Part shown: piece after piece, positions 14,101 through 21,650 of the stretch | Layout of the letters: every line of letters begins with the position of its first letter | Numbering within the stretch: the first letter of the stretch is position 1 | Assembly (NCBI RefSeq): GCF_963678635.1 | Contig: NC_087063.1 | Coordinates: forward strand, 9,520,386-9,584,385 | Origin: Symsagittifera roscoffensis | Lineage: Eukaryota > Xenacoelomorpha > Acoela > Convolutidae | Length of the DNA: 64,000 nucleotides | Direction: 5' to 3' | Position numbers and translations under genes: made by a program | The notes under the pieces: generated by a model | The model's database searches: none | Told to the model about the DNA's origin: nothing | The model's input: the letters and a program-made list of their open reading frames with translations, nothing else

Positions 14101-17100
14101 GAGCTTCTGCGTCCTCAGTCGGCGCATATCCACATATAATGGATAATGGGTAGGGTTTAGCAAAGATGCGGGCGGAGCAAACTCTGGGGCTGGTTGCTTT
14201 CCATGATTGCACGGAGCTGCTGAGTTTCTTGTCGATTGCGATACCAACTCCGTGGATGCCTCGGTTGTCGTCATACCCACTGGTGTATACTTTGTAGTTT
14301 TTGGTGTTATGCGTGTTGTCTCCGGAAATTCTAGTTTCCTGAAGGCAGGCAATGTGAACTCCATGGTTTTCAAGGGATTTATCCAGGAGCTCGAGAGATC
14401 CTGGCTGTAGGAGCGCCAGAACATTCCAGGTGCAGATGTTGATATGGTGTTTGGTATGTTGGAGCGGTTTTTGTGCCGGATTAGCATTTTCCACCATGAC
14501 GGCACTCATGGTGGCCCCAGTTCCCGCGGGGGGCGTAGCTGTATTCTGAATACATTTTGGGACTTTCATAATGTGGGTTCTTGGCTGGTTTTACAGGGCT
14601 CGCCACGCCCCAACCCTCCTCCTTTATCCGGGCTTGGGACCGGCTGCCTTCTCAAGAGAGTTAACAGGCGGAGAGAATCAATGTTTCGAAAAGAAGACAA
14701 AAAAGCGAAACATTGACTTTCTGATGACATTAGCTCTGTGTTAATTTTGGCGTATTGAATCTATAATCTCAGAGTAATGCTTCAATGGCGTATTGAATCT
14801 TGGCGTAATTTTGGCGTATTGAATCTATAATCTCAGAGTAATGCTTCAATGGTTCTGCGAACGATCTGATCAGCTAATAAGTTGGTCCTCTCTTCGTGGA
14901 AAAATGTTGTTCATCTTAACTGGAAAATCGACCACTTGTTCTGGTATAGGAAGTTGCAAGACTTTGGAATCGACAGAAGGATTTAAAATTGGGTGAGCTT
15001 GTGACACTTTGTCAGCAAAGTTAGATTTTGCATGCAAAATTTTCGAAAACAAATCATTTGCTCGTTTTAAGAAATAAACTTTGTCCATTCCACTTCTCTG
15101 CGACTATAAATCACCTGTAGTTGTTATTCCTGGCCGGAGCGGGGACCCACACAAGCGTGACTTCGTCTTCCTGCACCACCCGCACACTGGTGGCGTCTGT
15201 TGTCGAGGTGGTCCCGTCCGCCGCCAATGTTGCGGTAACTGTCGTACGTGGGTCTAGGGTCACAATTGGTGCCCGTTGTTCTATCTGGATGGCTGGTGGG
15301 GGTTCGTCGTCATAGATATCATCGATTTCTCGCTAGAGCAAAACTCATAATTTACATAGTCACCTAATGAACACCTTGTTAACTCGTTCCGAGGTGCAAA
15401 ATTCACTTAAGTTGAATCAATGAATAGATTTTAGGTTCAAATTAGATTCCACATAAAATGCGGAAGAACGCAGAAAAAATTAATTTTAGTTGTTCGGAAC
15501 ATAAATTTTTTTTCGTCACTTTTGTCTGAGCTGCTGGGATAGTGGTAAAATTTTGTCTCGCAAAAATCCTGCAATTTTTGAAAACTTAAATTTCCATAAA
15601 TTTGTAGATGAACAAATTTTGAGTTTCACAGAAAATTTTTTTGACTCTTTGAAATTCGAGAATCTTTCATTACGGGAAACTTCTTAAGAATATACTTTTT
15701 TAAATGCTAGAAAATGTGAAAATTAAAATCGTTTTTTGACACTAAAAGTCAAGTTTCATATTTCCTGTCTGTTGTTACTGGAGAGCTTAAATGGCCTTTT
15801 AGTTAGCACATGAATTTGAATTGGACCAAAAATCAAACCTCGAAAAATTAAATGTGAGCGTGAACAAATTTTAATTTTTTTCAAACCAAAAAAAAACCAA
15901 AACCACACGACACAAATAAGTGAATTCACTTCATTATTGAAAAACCTGATCAAACTTCTCCACACTAATTGTTTTTTTTTGTAGCAATCAATATTAAATT
16001 TCCCCATCTGGCAAAGTGAATTATTATACAGCGCTTCAAAACTCGTTCGTTGCTTTTTGTGCTGTTGTTGAATGCAAAACCTTTCTTACTTTATTTATTA
16101 GGAAATACACAGAATCTATAAGTTTGTGAAGCCTGTTTCACAATCATTCTTTCTGTGAAAAGCATTCTTTTTTAAATTCTCAATCCAGCTTTCATAAATC
16201 CATCTTCAATTCAAACCGTTAGCTTTAATTTTTAAAAATCACCCTTTATACGACTTTCCTGGCCATAAAACTCCAAAAGTTCACTTTCATTCTTTCTGAT
16301 TTAAATCATCACATTTAATTCAAACTCCATGTCACGTGAAGAAAGCCCTGCGCGCATTGTAAAAATTAAAACACACGTTGCACTTGGTAACAAGTTAAGC
16401 TAACCGTGACTGTTTTTATGACAGTTTTAATCAGGATGTCCGCATTTCTCTCTTGGAGCACTTGGTTACAAATGAACTCCTGGGTGGTTGGAATTGCCTG
16501 ATTCATACTGACACACAAATCGGCCAAGTACTGCAGATACTTGCAGTCTTTATTCTCTCGCACAAGAGATATAAATGTATCTATCTCTTTTGTACTGATG
16601 TGTTTTTCCAGCAGTTTTCGATTGTTATGCAGAAGTGCAGTTATGGTATCTTCTGCCAAGATGTCATATCCGATTTGTCTTTGCATGAATTGAAACTGCC
16701 CCGCAATGTACTCCTAAAACGCATCAAAACTTTAAAAAGCTCAAAAAAATATATATTCAAACATTCAGTTTATTGTTTTAAAAATTCATGATTTCGGCAC
16801 ATGATTTCCGCCGTTCAATCAACCACTGTTAGCAAATTTTAAGGCTTTTTAAACAGGAAACAGCCGTTTAAATCGAAAGTGTTTTAATGGAGAGTATTGA
16901 TCGACTTTTCATGACAATAAACCCGTTAATCCGACCACTTGGCAAGTGTGGTTGCTGGTATTTTCTAAATATTCCCCTAGGGAGTTTCACTCATTTGAAG
17001 GTAAACTTCTATTAAACAAATTGATCCCAGACTTTTTACCACCTGACCCTAACGTACACGCAAATGAAATTAAACACCAGACAACTAATAAAACCTCAAA

Positions 17101-20100
17101 TGAAAGTTGTCTTCACTGCCCGACAAATTAGCATTATCATACAGTGTATTCTTATCGCCTTCACGATCTCAAAACCTAATATACAGCAATTTGCCAAAAT
17201 GATTTACCAGATTTTATTGCACTTATTTGACATTTTTAGCATAGAAACTAAACAATTAGACGCCTTTAAAACTAACACAAGGTTTAATATACACTTGCAA
17301 CCATTGGCACCATTATCAGGGGCGGTTCTAGGATTTTATTGAGGGGGCGGATTTTCAAAAAAATTTCGAAAATTTGGTCAACTTTTATTTAGTTTGATCC
17401 AATTGATTTTCCGAGCTCTCCCAAAATACTAAAATGACACTGTTTTGGCCAAATTTACTGCGGCGCAGGCAAACATTTAAAAAAAACAGTCCAAAAATCA
17501 CGTTTTTCGGAGTGTTTCCCCCTCAAAATTATTCAATATAGACGCCAAGAGCCTTTAGAAAAATTTTAGGCTCCGTCAGCCAAAGGACCTAAAACAGAGG
17601 GAGGACCCTTTGGGTCGGCAGGGTTCGAACCCCTGAGGAAATGGGGCTTCCCCTCCCCCCGACCCCCCCCCTCCCCCCGACCCCCCCCCCGCACCCACCC
17701 AAATCCGCCAATGCCATTATTATCCAAAATATAACTACTTAATTGATCTCTTCAAAAAAGAAATCTAATTCCATCAGCCATGTTTATGCTTCGCAGATGA
17801 ACTCTAGATGTTGATAGATCGTTAAAAGATAGACTAAAAGGAAAGACCAGAAGATAAAATCTGTCTGCTGTTAAAATCTAGTAGTGACTGTACCTATTGT
17901 TCACGACATGGGGGCTAAAATAAGTGACATGGAAACCGTTATACATTCATAAACAGGACCATTTGCATATAAAATTTATACATAGTCAACAGACAAATAG
18001 AAAATGATATTCCTTTTGAAAAATATTCGAGTTTCGCGGAAAAATGGTTTGCCTTAAGGCTAATCGAATTTCAAGGGAATCTTTTATTTCGGGCACTTTT
18101 TTGATCAAAATTTTTTAATTCTGTAGAAAATTTGAAAATTAATTTTCCTTGTTTATACTAAAATTCATAGAGTTTTATTTTTACCGCCTTTAATTATTGG
18201 AAAGCGTGATTTGCTAATGAATTTAACTTGAAGGAAATGAGGAGTCAAACCGCAAAAAAAACCGCACAAAATCACTTCAATCTTGGGCTCATGAAATGAA
18301 GAGAAAAATCAGATGAGTTCAATCGGAGAATAGTTTGAAAAATTTCACCTGGTTCTTCCTGTAATCCTGCTGGGCAAATCTAAGAATGCGATAACACAAT
18401 CTGTAAATATGTTTGATTGCACTGTGACTGGAGTCCTTCAAGTCCTCCATGTTGAAAAAGGGACCATCTGCATTGTCAGTATTCAGAGGAATCCTCAACA
18501 GGTTGAAAATCTGCTCGAGCACTCCTTGTTCACGCAGTAGTTTCTGTCGCTCTCTGTCTGGGTCCACCTTTTGGTCGTTTTTGGTTCCTAGTTGCAGTGG
18601 GTCTGATCCATCATTGTGTCGATTTGCAACGAAGAATATGAGGTCTGTCAACAGTGCTTGCACATGTCTGAAACGCACAACTTTGCTATGTTATTTGTAA
18701 ACGACTAAATAATAACAAAGTTACTTCTGACTGCATATGAAATTCTAAGAATCCTATGAAGTACATATGCTTAACTGCCAGAGACGATAAAAAACGATTT
18801 GCTAATCAAGAGTAGAAGGTCCGTTAACTCTATGACAAATTAAGCCGCACAAAATTTACCTCTTCTCGTTGGGAATAATGAGCGCCTTCTGCAACTTTCC
18901 CGTGATATCAGCCAACACTTGGCTCGCATCATTGGCAAAATCCAGATCTCTGACTTCTGTCGCACTCACAGGCACAATAGAGAACGCCTCCGTGTCCTCT
19001 TTGATACTTGCCACTCCCACTTTTAGCATAACAGGTTTGTCCTCGTGTTCATCTATGGCCAATTGTGTCGCATGGACCCAACCTCCCCACCCTCCAGGGG
19101 TGATTGCCAGACCACTGGAAGACGCTCCACTGGTGCAGATGTTTTGCAGTCTGACGAAGGCAGATCGGGGCACGTAGTCGTCATTAGCTACCGAGGTTGT
19201 CGGAATAAGAGCGAAAACAGACCCGCTCTCGTCAGAAGTGTTCATTACTGGCACTAGATGATGCACGGGCTAAAACATCAAAAAAGTTGAGACGTTACAA
19301 TAGGTGGTAATTTTGAGCAAAGTGCATGTATAAATTTCAGATCTATTATGCATAACATAGTCATCTCATTTTCAATCAATTGTTCTACTACTATGATAGT
19401 TTTTGTAAACACATTACTCTGCCAAATGAATTGCTATTCAAAAACTCAAATTTTACACTTCTTTTGCCAAAAAATTTGGCTTTTGAAAAAAAATTATAAA
19501 TATGTGCGAAGTATAACAAAAAATTGAACCTACCACCTATGCGAAGTATAATTGAAATTGAACCTACCACCTATTGTAATATATCGCCCAAAAAATATAC
19601 GAAGGGTAGAATTTAACTTCACTGTACAACTTCAATTTAAGGTTCCGATCTTCCATTGCATCAGCAATAGCGTAGTAATTCTATTTACTGATGGGTAGAT
19701 CGACAATTAAGTTCACATACGCTACATCAATATAACTATCTGATTTCTAAGAAACCAATTGTAAAGGTTAATGGTGGCGACAGAGCAAACCTCGTTGTTC
19801 ATTCGCAACTTCTCCCTGTTGACATCTGGTCTGGTGTCCAAGTCCAGCTCAGCTGCTAGGTACAATCCAGTGGCAAGATGTTTGAACCTGAACATCGAAT
19901 TCCATTTTCCTGCTCCACCTCTGAGAGGCGATGAATTAACCAGTTCGACTTCCCACAGCGCCTTGCTGCTAGTCGCAGACGTAGCGGCTGCACGCGCCGT
20001 TGTTCGGAGAAAAACATAGTTTCGATTACTATGATCATCCAGTGTTAAAAACTTCTCTTGTTCCGTGTGGAATAATCTGATTACGTCTCCCTGAAATGAA

Positions 20101-21623
20101 AAGTATGCTTGAAACATGTCATTGACATACCATGCTGTCAAAACTGTATGCTTCTAGATCTGTGAAAAGACTACATTTTTACTGTTCCGAGAGATGAGTT
20201 TGGTAAACTTTGGATTCGTGCAAAAAAACATACGCTTCAGAAAATATCAAAAGACGGAGACGCTTTAGAGCTAAAATTAAGAAATTCAAAAATTATTGCA
20301 GTGTTGAGAGGAATAGTTTGAAAATCTCACTTCTTGGAATATTTAAGTGCAAAGAAGGGATGTATTCCGTTTTTGCTGAATAACAATGGTTTTACTTTAT
20401 CTCTGCTTCTAACATTACTTCGAAAGCCGACAAAAACCCTATCTCACGGAAGCTGACAAAACGTTTCGATAGTTTTTTTTTGTATAAATGACTGTGTAAG
20501 AAATACTCGGTGCTACTTCCACAGCAACTGACTATTTTTTTATTATTATTAAATAGTAAAATACAGCTCACCGATTTAAGGACTTCCTCTAGGTTCTCTT
20601 TGGCTTCCATGAAGAGATTAATTTGCCATGGAGTTAGTTCGTTCGTGCAGTTGACCTAAAAAAAACATTTGATAAGATATATCAATTAAATTCAGATTTA
20701 ACACCAGATATATTTCTAAATCACCTCGACGCAGTCTTTGTTATCGTGCAGAGGAACGTCGCCAATATGCAAGTAGTTGTTAGAAGACACACTTGCCGAC
20801 TGCAGTATGATTTTGTCCCCGACAATTACGGGGTCCCCGATACATCTTAGCTTGTAGAATGGCTGTACATAAAACCAAGATCCCTCAGATCCTGCGATGT
20901 CTAGTGTAACACGAATAGAATTTTTGTCGGTGTTTCCTGTTTGCCTGCTTACAACTGTTAGGAACTTGTTGCTCTTAACGTGTTGCAGCTGAATTATTCC
21001 ACCGTAGCATACAGTGGTGCCCATCAACTTTTTGCCCTCTGCTTCATTTTGCTTACGCTCAAGCTCTGCTGATTGCTGAAAAATACCCGAAGTATTTACA
21101 TGGTTTTTAACAACTATAACTTCCAAAACATAAGATTTTTTTTAATAGGCTATTATAATCAGTCACAGCTTTTGGAAGAAAACGATTTCGAACCGAGAAG
21201 AGTCAAGTTTGAAGAAATTATTTACCCTTAGTTTGTCAATCAAGGACTTCTGCTGAGATGTTATCGACGTGGCAAAAGGCTTGGCAGCTCTCCAATATTG
21301 TTTGTGCGCGGAATAGCGATTCATTGGGCAGATTTTGAACAAACAGTCTAAACAGAATAAGGAAAGAAGAATATTATTCAAGCTTTTGTTCACCAAAAAA
21401 TAAAACCAACAACGGAGGACTCACCTCTGAACTTTTTGGGTGGCTGCCTGATACTCCCAGCATCCAGTGGGACCACACATCTGTCATCTACTAGCCCCAG
21501 TGTGCTAATAAAACCACAGTATCGACCTGTCTCACCATGATACAGAGAAACCAGATCTCCCACGTGTAGATTGGTAAAATTTGTTCCAATGCCACTAGGG
21601 GCACCACCTGAGTCACTATTCAT
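7877..21623 (-). CDS. ITPR: Inositol 1,4,5-trisphosphate receptor, N-terminal ~908 codons in 11 exons (3' part outside window)
   Basis: Encodes the cytoplasmic ligand-binding half of the IP3-gated calcium release channel of the endoplasmic reticulum. Eleven minus-strand exons were placed by matching family landmarks and by splice sites whose phases agree from exon to exon. The landmarks, in order, are [115 protein letters not shown] and [10 protein letters not shown]. The order follows vertebrate IP3R without gaps. The family is known to place IP3-phosphate contacts in the RTTGR loop, the RERQKLxR helix and the DYRK segment. All are present here except that the loop glycine is alanine. The channel domain is not in the window. 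The chosen start is the first Met in exon 1, 23 codons before the HVGD segment that matches the usual N-terminus. A 5'-UTR exon upstream is implied by an acceptor at 21651-21653 but was not found. The identification is certain; exon 8's donor is the only uncertain join. Confidence 0.95.
8883..9050. mobile_element. Long foldback palindrome (MITE-like) in ITPR intron 10
   Basis: Arms 8883-8949 and 8973-9050 are imperfect reverse complements: aagtaattgaaac ... aaaagcgtaact ... gtcgatgcac ... acgcgcgttg on the left and the complement in reverse order on the right. They are separated by a 23-base loop. The centre is GC-rich in an AT-rich setting. Such structures are typical of foldback or MITE elements. 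I see no clear target-site duplication. Confidence 0.7.
9221..9397. repeat. 23-bp perfect inverted repeat with 131-bp spacer
   Basis: gaagagtatgtttttgctct plus ttc at 9221-9243 is the exact reverse complement of 9375-9397. The spacer has no recognisable gene. It could be a small non-autonomous DNA element or a hairpin-forming transcript. Confidence 0.7.
9405..9770 (+). repeat. Dispersed intronic repeat, copy 4
   Basis: Contains agagaaaactggatcaataa, cgccatttccacgttcgtat, gcattcataaatgcatcaat, cacatctgtagt and tatataagagtcttcactac. It is closely related to copy 5 about 0.55 kb downstream, so the two form a local tandem pair. Confidence 0.65.
9885..10330 (+). repeat. Dispersed intronic repeat, copy 5
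   Basis: Begins acatagccaactgacagg and repeats gagaaaactggataatgagg, ccatttccacgctcgtagtt, gcattcacaaatgcattaat and cacatctgtagttcttagag. It is the best match to copy 4. Confidence 0.65.
11171..11172 (-). other. GC 5' splice site of ITPR intron 10
   Basis: On the minus strand the exon/intron border reads TACAG|gcgagt. No GT near it restores the phase-2 join to exon 11 (ttcaag|GTACCAACTGG). The GC site gives the expected Tyr-Arg-Tyr-Gln-Leu run. GC-AG introns are a known minor class and usually keep a strong CAG exon end, as here. Confidence 0.82.
11173..11334 (-). CDS. ITPR: ITPR exon 10
   Basis: Acceptor ttgtttag. 162 nt completing a split Ser codon. After a Ser/Ala/Gly-rich opening it encodes [17 protein letters not shown], equivalent to DAKEGQKEDRDxLSYYR. 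The coding sequence must end at TACAG| to join exon 11 in phase (Tyr-Arg-Tyr-Gln-Leu). The next bases are gcgagt, so the intron has a GC donor. The exon is shadowed by an open frame that runs a further 21 bases into the intron. Confidence 0.9.
11509..14680 (-). mobile_element. RTE-like non-LTR retrotransposon (LINE), apparently full length
   Basis: Single-ORF LINE inserted in ITPR intron 9 in the same orientation as the gene. From 5' to 3' on the minus strand it has a roughly 110-bp GC-rich leader with the stretch aagcccggataaaggaggag, a 1005-codon endonuclease-reverse transcriptase ORF, a 3' UTR of only about 23 bases, and a tail of six ATG units (plus strand 11511-11528). A single ORF with a very short 3' UTR and a short-repeat tail is characteristic of the RTE clade. 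The 5' limit near 14680 is set by the change in base composition. No clear target-site duplication was found. Confidence 0.88.
11552..14569 (-). CDS. LINE ORF: AP-like endonuclease plus reverse transcriptase, 1005 aa, intact
   Basis: Residues about 42-275 form an APE-type endonuclease: CTWNVLAL (Asn49), LQETR (Glu78), [20 protein letters not shown] (Asp183, Asn185), QIDFILI and DSDHRMV (His272). Residues about 490-770 form the reverse transcriptase: [52 protein letters not shown] (Asp631), [13 protein letters not shown] and [10 protein letters not shown] (YADD at 729-732). A C-terminal region with [17 protein letters not shown] and [10 protein letters not shown] follows, as is usual for RTE-like proteins annotated as craniofacial development protein 2-like. 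There is no internal stop or frameshift, so the copy is young and possibly mobile. It starts at an ATG just inside the leader. Confidence 0.95.
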   Translation of the reverse strand: MKVPKCIQNTATPPAGTGATMSAVMVENANPAQKPLQHTKHHINICTWNVLALLQPGSLELLDKSLENHGVHIACLQETRISGDNTHNTKNYKVYTSGYDDNRGIHGVGIAIDKKLSSSVQSWKATSPRVCSARIFAKPYPLSIICGYAPTEDAEALDKDEFYRTLQKTLEECPNGDVIILAGDLNASLGQAYPAEQQHIGRFIKTSKRNDNGERLAMFAATNDLAIANTMYQKKNHQLYTWISRDRRTRNQIDFILIKRRWRTAINDIRARSDKIWIDSDHRMVKCNLKTKLRTYVKTHRTVRLNLDALQHTGTSRKYCTALCSVTESTSNVNQKWEILRDSMISSAKKNLGISCTVRKPWISDETLKAIRTRENLKAKGAELSKIAAQRKLVKKLIRKDKNCYLDMKSDQIEDANERGHTREMYRLIRTLSGAKSSSSQTVKGLDGQQISDSKEVMQRWATHFCQLLNADNSPAQLPKVVSSTGVFTDIDQGEPLRSEIEVALASLHNHRAGGCDHIPPELFKKGGERIVLLLKDLFKNIWREEAVPDEWRTSILLPFHKKGDKLVCSNYRGISLLCIGLKILEAILLARFDDLYDSYARDNQAGFKKGRGCRDQVFALRQIIEQRSEYNRPTVMVFIDFKAAFDSVKRDAIWKILEDHGMPDKLLRILRNMYSQSNSIVRRNDNLSEAFHVETGVRQGGVLSPFLFNILIDRILNVATDNTNLGIRLETSITDLDYADDICLPEDNPDDAQNLLNRVVDAAKLVGLQLNESKTKCMFSCCEPTVLFCNGVKLENVTEFDYLGSRITCNGDITPEVQHRIASATRNAAQLKKFWSNRNITTRTKSKVYKACVRSALLYGAETWPVKKGDLARLSSFETRCARRFVYNGFEIATQELLRKAQLDSPMDYVLRRMRLKWCGHVFRMPDERVTKEALFFEKAPTWKRPRGGVRRTWRSTVAADLERVLKPPNMRADKWRLCWKDACMEAALDRKRWRAIVRDSICG
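14678..14716. repeat. 11-bp inverted repeat next to the LINE 5' end
   Basis: tcaatgtttcg at 14678-14688 and cgaaacattga at 14706-14716 are perfect complements around a 17-base A-rich spacer. It lies exactly where the LINE leader ends and may belong to the host target or to the element. Confidence 0.6.
14742..14852 (+). repeat. Tandem duplication, 64-bp period
   Basis: taattttggcgtattgaatc...agtaatgcttcaatgg occurs at 14742-14788 and again at 14806-14852 almost unchanged. It is non-coding, inside ITPR intron 9. Confidence 0.8.
15115..15332 (-). CDS. ITPR: ITPR exon 9 (divergent acidic/Thr-rich linker)
   Basis: 218 nt, acceptor gctctag, donor CTACAG|gtgatt, starts phase 0 and ends phase 2, matching exon 10. 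It is open only in this frame between the two sites. The only family match is EDEVTLVW, which aligns with the EEEVWLFW strand of vertebrate IP3R. The rest is an acidic then Thr-rich stretch of about 50 residues that I do not find in other IP3Rs from memory. It is assigned by position, phase and that strand. Confidence 0.8.
16405..16713 (-). CDS. ITPR: ITPR exon 8 (RIH domain)
   Basis: Acceptor cgttttag followed by Glu-Tyr-Ile-Ala, then [20 protein letters not shown], the most conserved segment of the gene, and [11 protein letters not shown]. The donor is uncertain. ACG|gttagc at 16404 and ACT|gtcata at 16422 both keep phase 0 with exon 9. The first gives 103 codons and the second 97. Other GT sites downstream break phase or are weaker. 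Confidence 0.88.
17317..17712. mobile_element. hAT-like MITE (about 396 bp) in ITPR intron 7
   Basis: The left end reads caggggcggttctaggattt and the right end, reverse-complemented, attggcggatttgggtgg, giving terminal repeats around GGCGG(a/t)T. The flanks accattat (17309-17316) and gccattat (17713-17720) match at 7 of 8 bases, the size of a hAT target-site duplication. The interior is non-coding with a C-rich tract of CCCCCCCGAC type near the right end. No transposase ORF. Confidence 0.7.
17985..18290 (+). repeat. Dispersed intronic repeat, copy 6 (diverged)
   Basis: Begins atagtcaacagacaaatag and keeps aatcgaatttcaagg and cacttttttgatcaaaat. It then decays. It lies in ITPR intron 7 in the same orientation as the others. 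Confidence 0.45.
18349..18667 (-). CDS. ITPR: ITPR exon 7 (IP3-binding armadillo helices)
   Basis: 319 nt; completes the split Arg codon and ends in phase 0 at AACCAG|gtgaaa. Contains [10 protein letters not shown] (equivalents of Arg504, Lys508 and Arg511 of vertebrate IP3R1) and QQDYRKNQ (Tyr567, Arg568, Lys569). All residues known to hold the IP3 phosphates in this half of the pocket are present. Acceptor cgtttcag. Confidence 0.95.
18860..19269 (-). CDS. ITPR: ITPR exon 6 (end of beta-trefoil 2)
   Basis: 410 nt, starts in phase 0 and ends with two bases of an Arg codon; acceptor gttttag, donor AGAG|gtaaat. Residues about 353-489 with [35 protein letters not shown] and [12 protein letters not shown]. 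Between the LCT-like strand and WVHAT there is a Gly/Ser-rich insertion of about 12-15 residues that vertebrate IP3Rs lack. Confidence 0.95.
19506..19574 (+). repeat. Tandem duplication, 35-bp period, ITPR intron 5
   Basis: gcgaagtata...ttgaacctaccacctat occurs twice in a row (19506-19540 and 19541-19574) with a few changes. Confidence 0.8.
19791..20090 (-). CDS. ITPR: ITPR exon 5 (MIR / IP3-binding beta-domain)
   Basis: Exactly 100 codons, phase 0 to 0; acceptor atttcag, donor AACGAG|gtttgc. It encodes residues about 253-352: [15 protein letters not shown], the IP3-contact loop RTTAR (residues 281-285), [30 protein letters not shown]. These are MIR-type beta-trefoil repeats. The loop has Ala at 284 where vertebrate IP3R1 has Gly268; the flanking Arg and Thr contacts are kept. 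Confidence 0.95.
20572..20655 (-). CDS. ITPR: ITPR exon 4 (28 codons)
   Basis: This short exon (84 nt, phase 0 to 0) has acceptor ttttttag and donor TCG|gtgag. It begins with Val-Asn-Cys and contains the TPWQINLF segment, equivalent to the VNCNTSWKI strand ending the suppressor domain in vertebrates. It is too short to show as an isolated ORF of its own and was found by continuity of phase with exons 3 and 5. Confidence 0.92.
20725..21075 (-). CDS. ITPR: ITPR exon 3
   Basis: Acceptor tttttcag, donor CGAG|gtgat; 351 nt, phase 0 at both ends, residues about 108-224. It carries the [15 protein letters not shown] and [13 protein letters not shown] segments of the suppressor beta-trefoil (Ins145_P3_rec family). 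The region between the Lys-rich KSNKFLT strand and GSWFY aligns in length with other IP3Rs. Confidence 0.95.
21226..21347 (-). CDS. ITPR: ITPR exon 2
   Basis: Acceptor ctgtttag, donor AGG|gtaaat. The 122-nt exon completes the split Asp codon of exon 1 (phase 1) and ends in phase 0. It encodes residues about 67-107 with the diagnostic [13 protein letters not shown] segment of the suppressor domain. The intron before it is only 77 bp. Confidence 0.95.
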
Positions 21624-21650
21624 TGATCTTGGGTCACATTGATCTAAAAA
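21425..21650 (-). CDS. ITPR: ITPR exon 1 (first coding exon; coding from 21623)
   Basis: The acceptor reads tatttcag at its high-coordinate end, so 21624-21650 is the end of the 5' UTR. Coding begins at the ATG at 21621-21623 and runs 66 codons plus one base to a consensus donor (AG|gtgag). A short Ser/Gly-rich N-terminal extension precedes the [12 protein letters not shown] segment that starts the suppressor beta-trefoil domain. The extension is longer than the few residues found in vertebrates. An alternative start upstream of the acceptor would need another exon. Confidence 0.9.

Noticed and set aside
14870-15088. Minus-strand ORF between exon 9 and the LINE
   Set aside because: It follows the exon 9 donor directly, has no IP3R similarity, and exon 10 joins exon 9 in phase without it.
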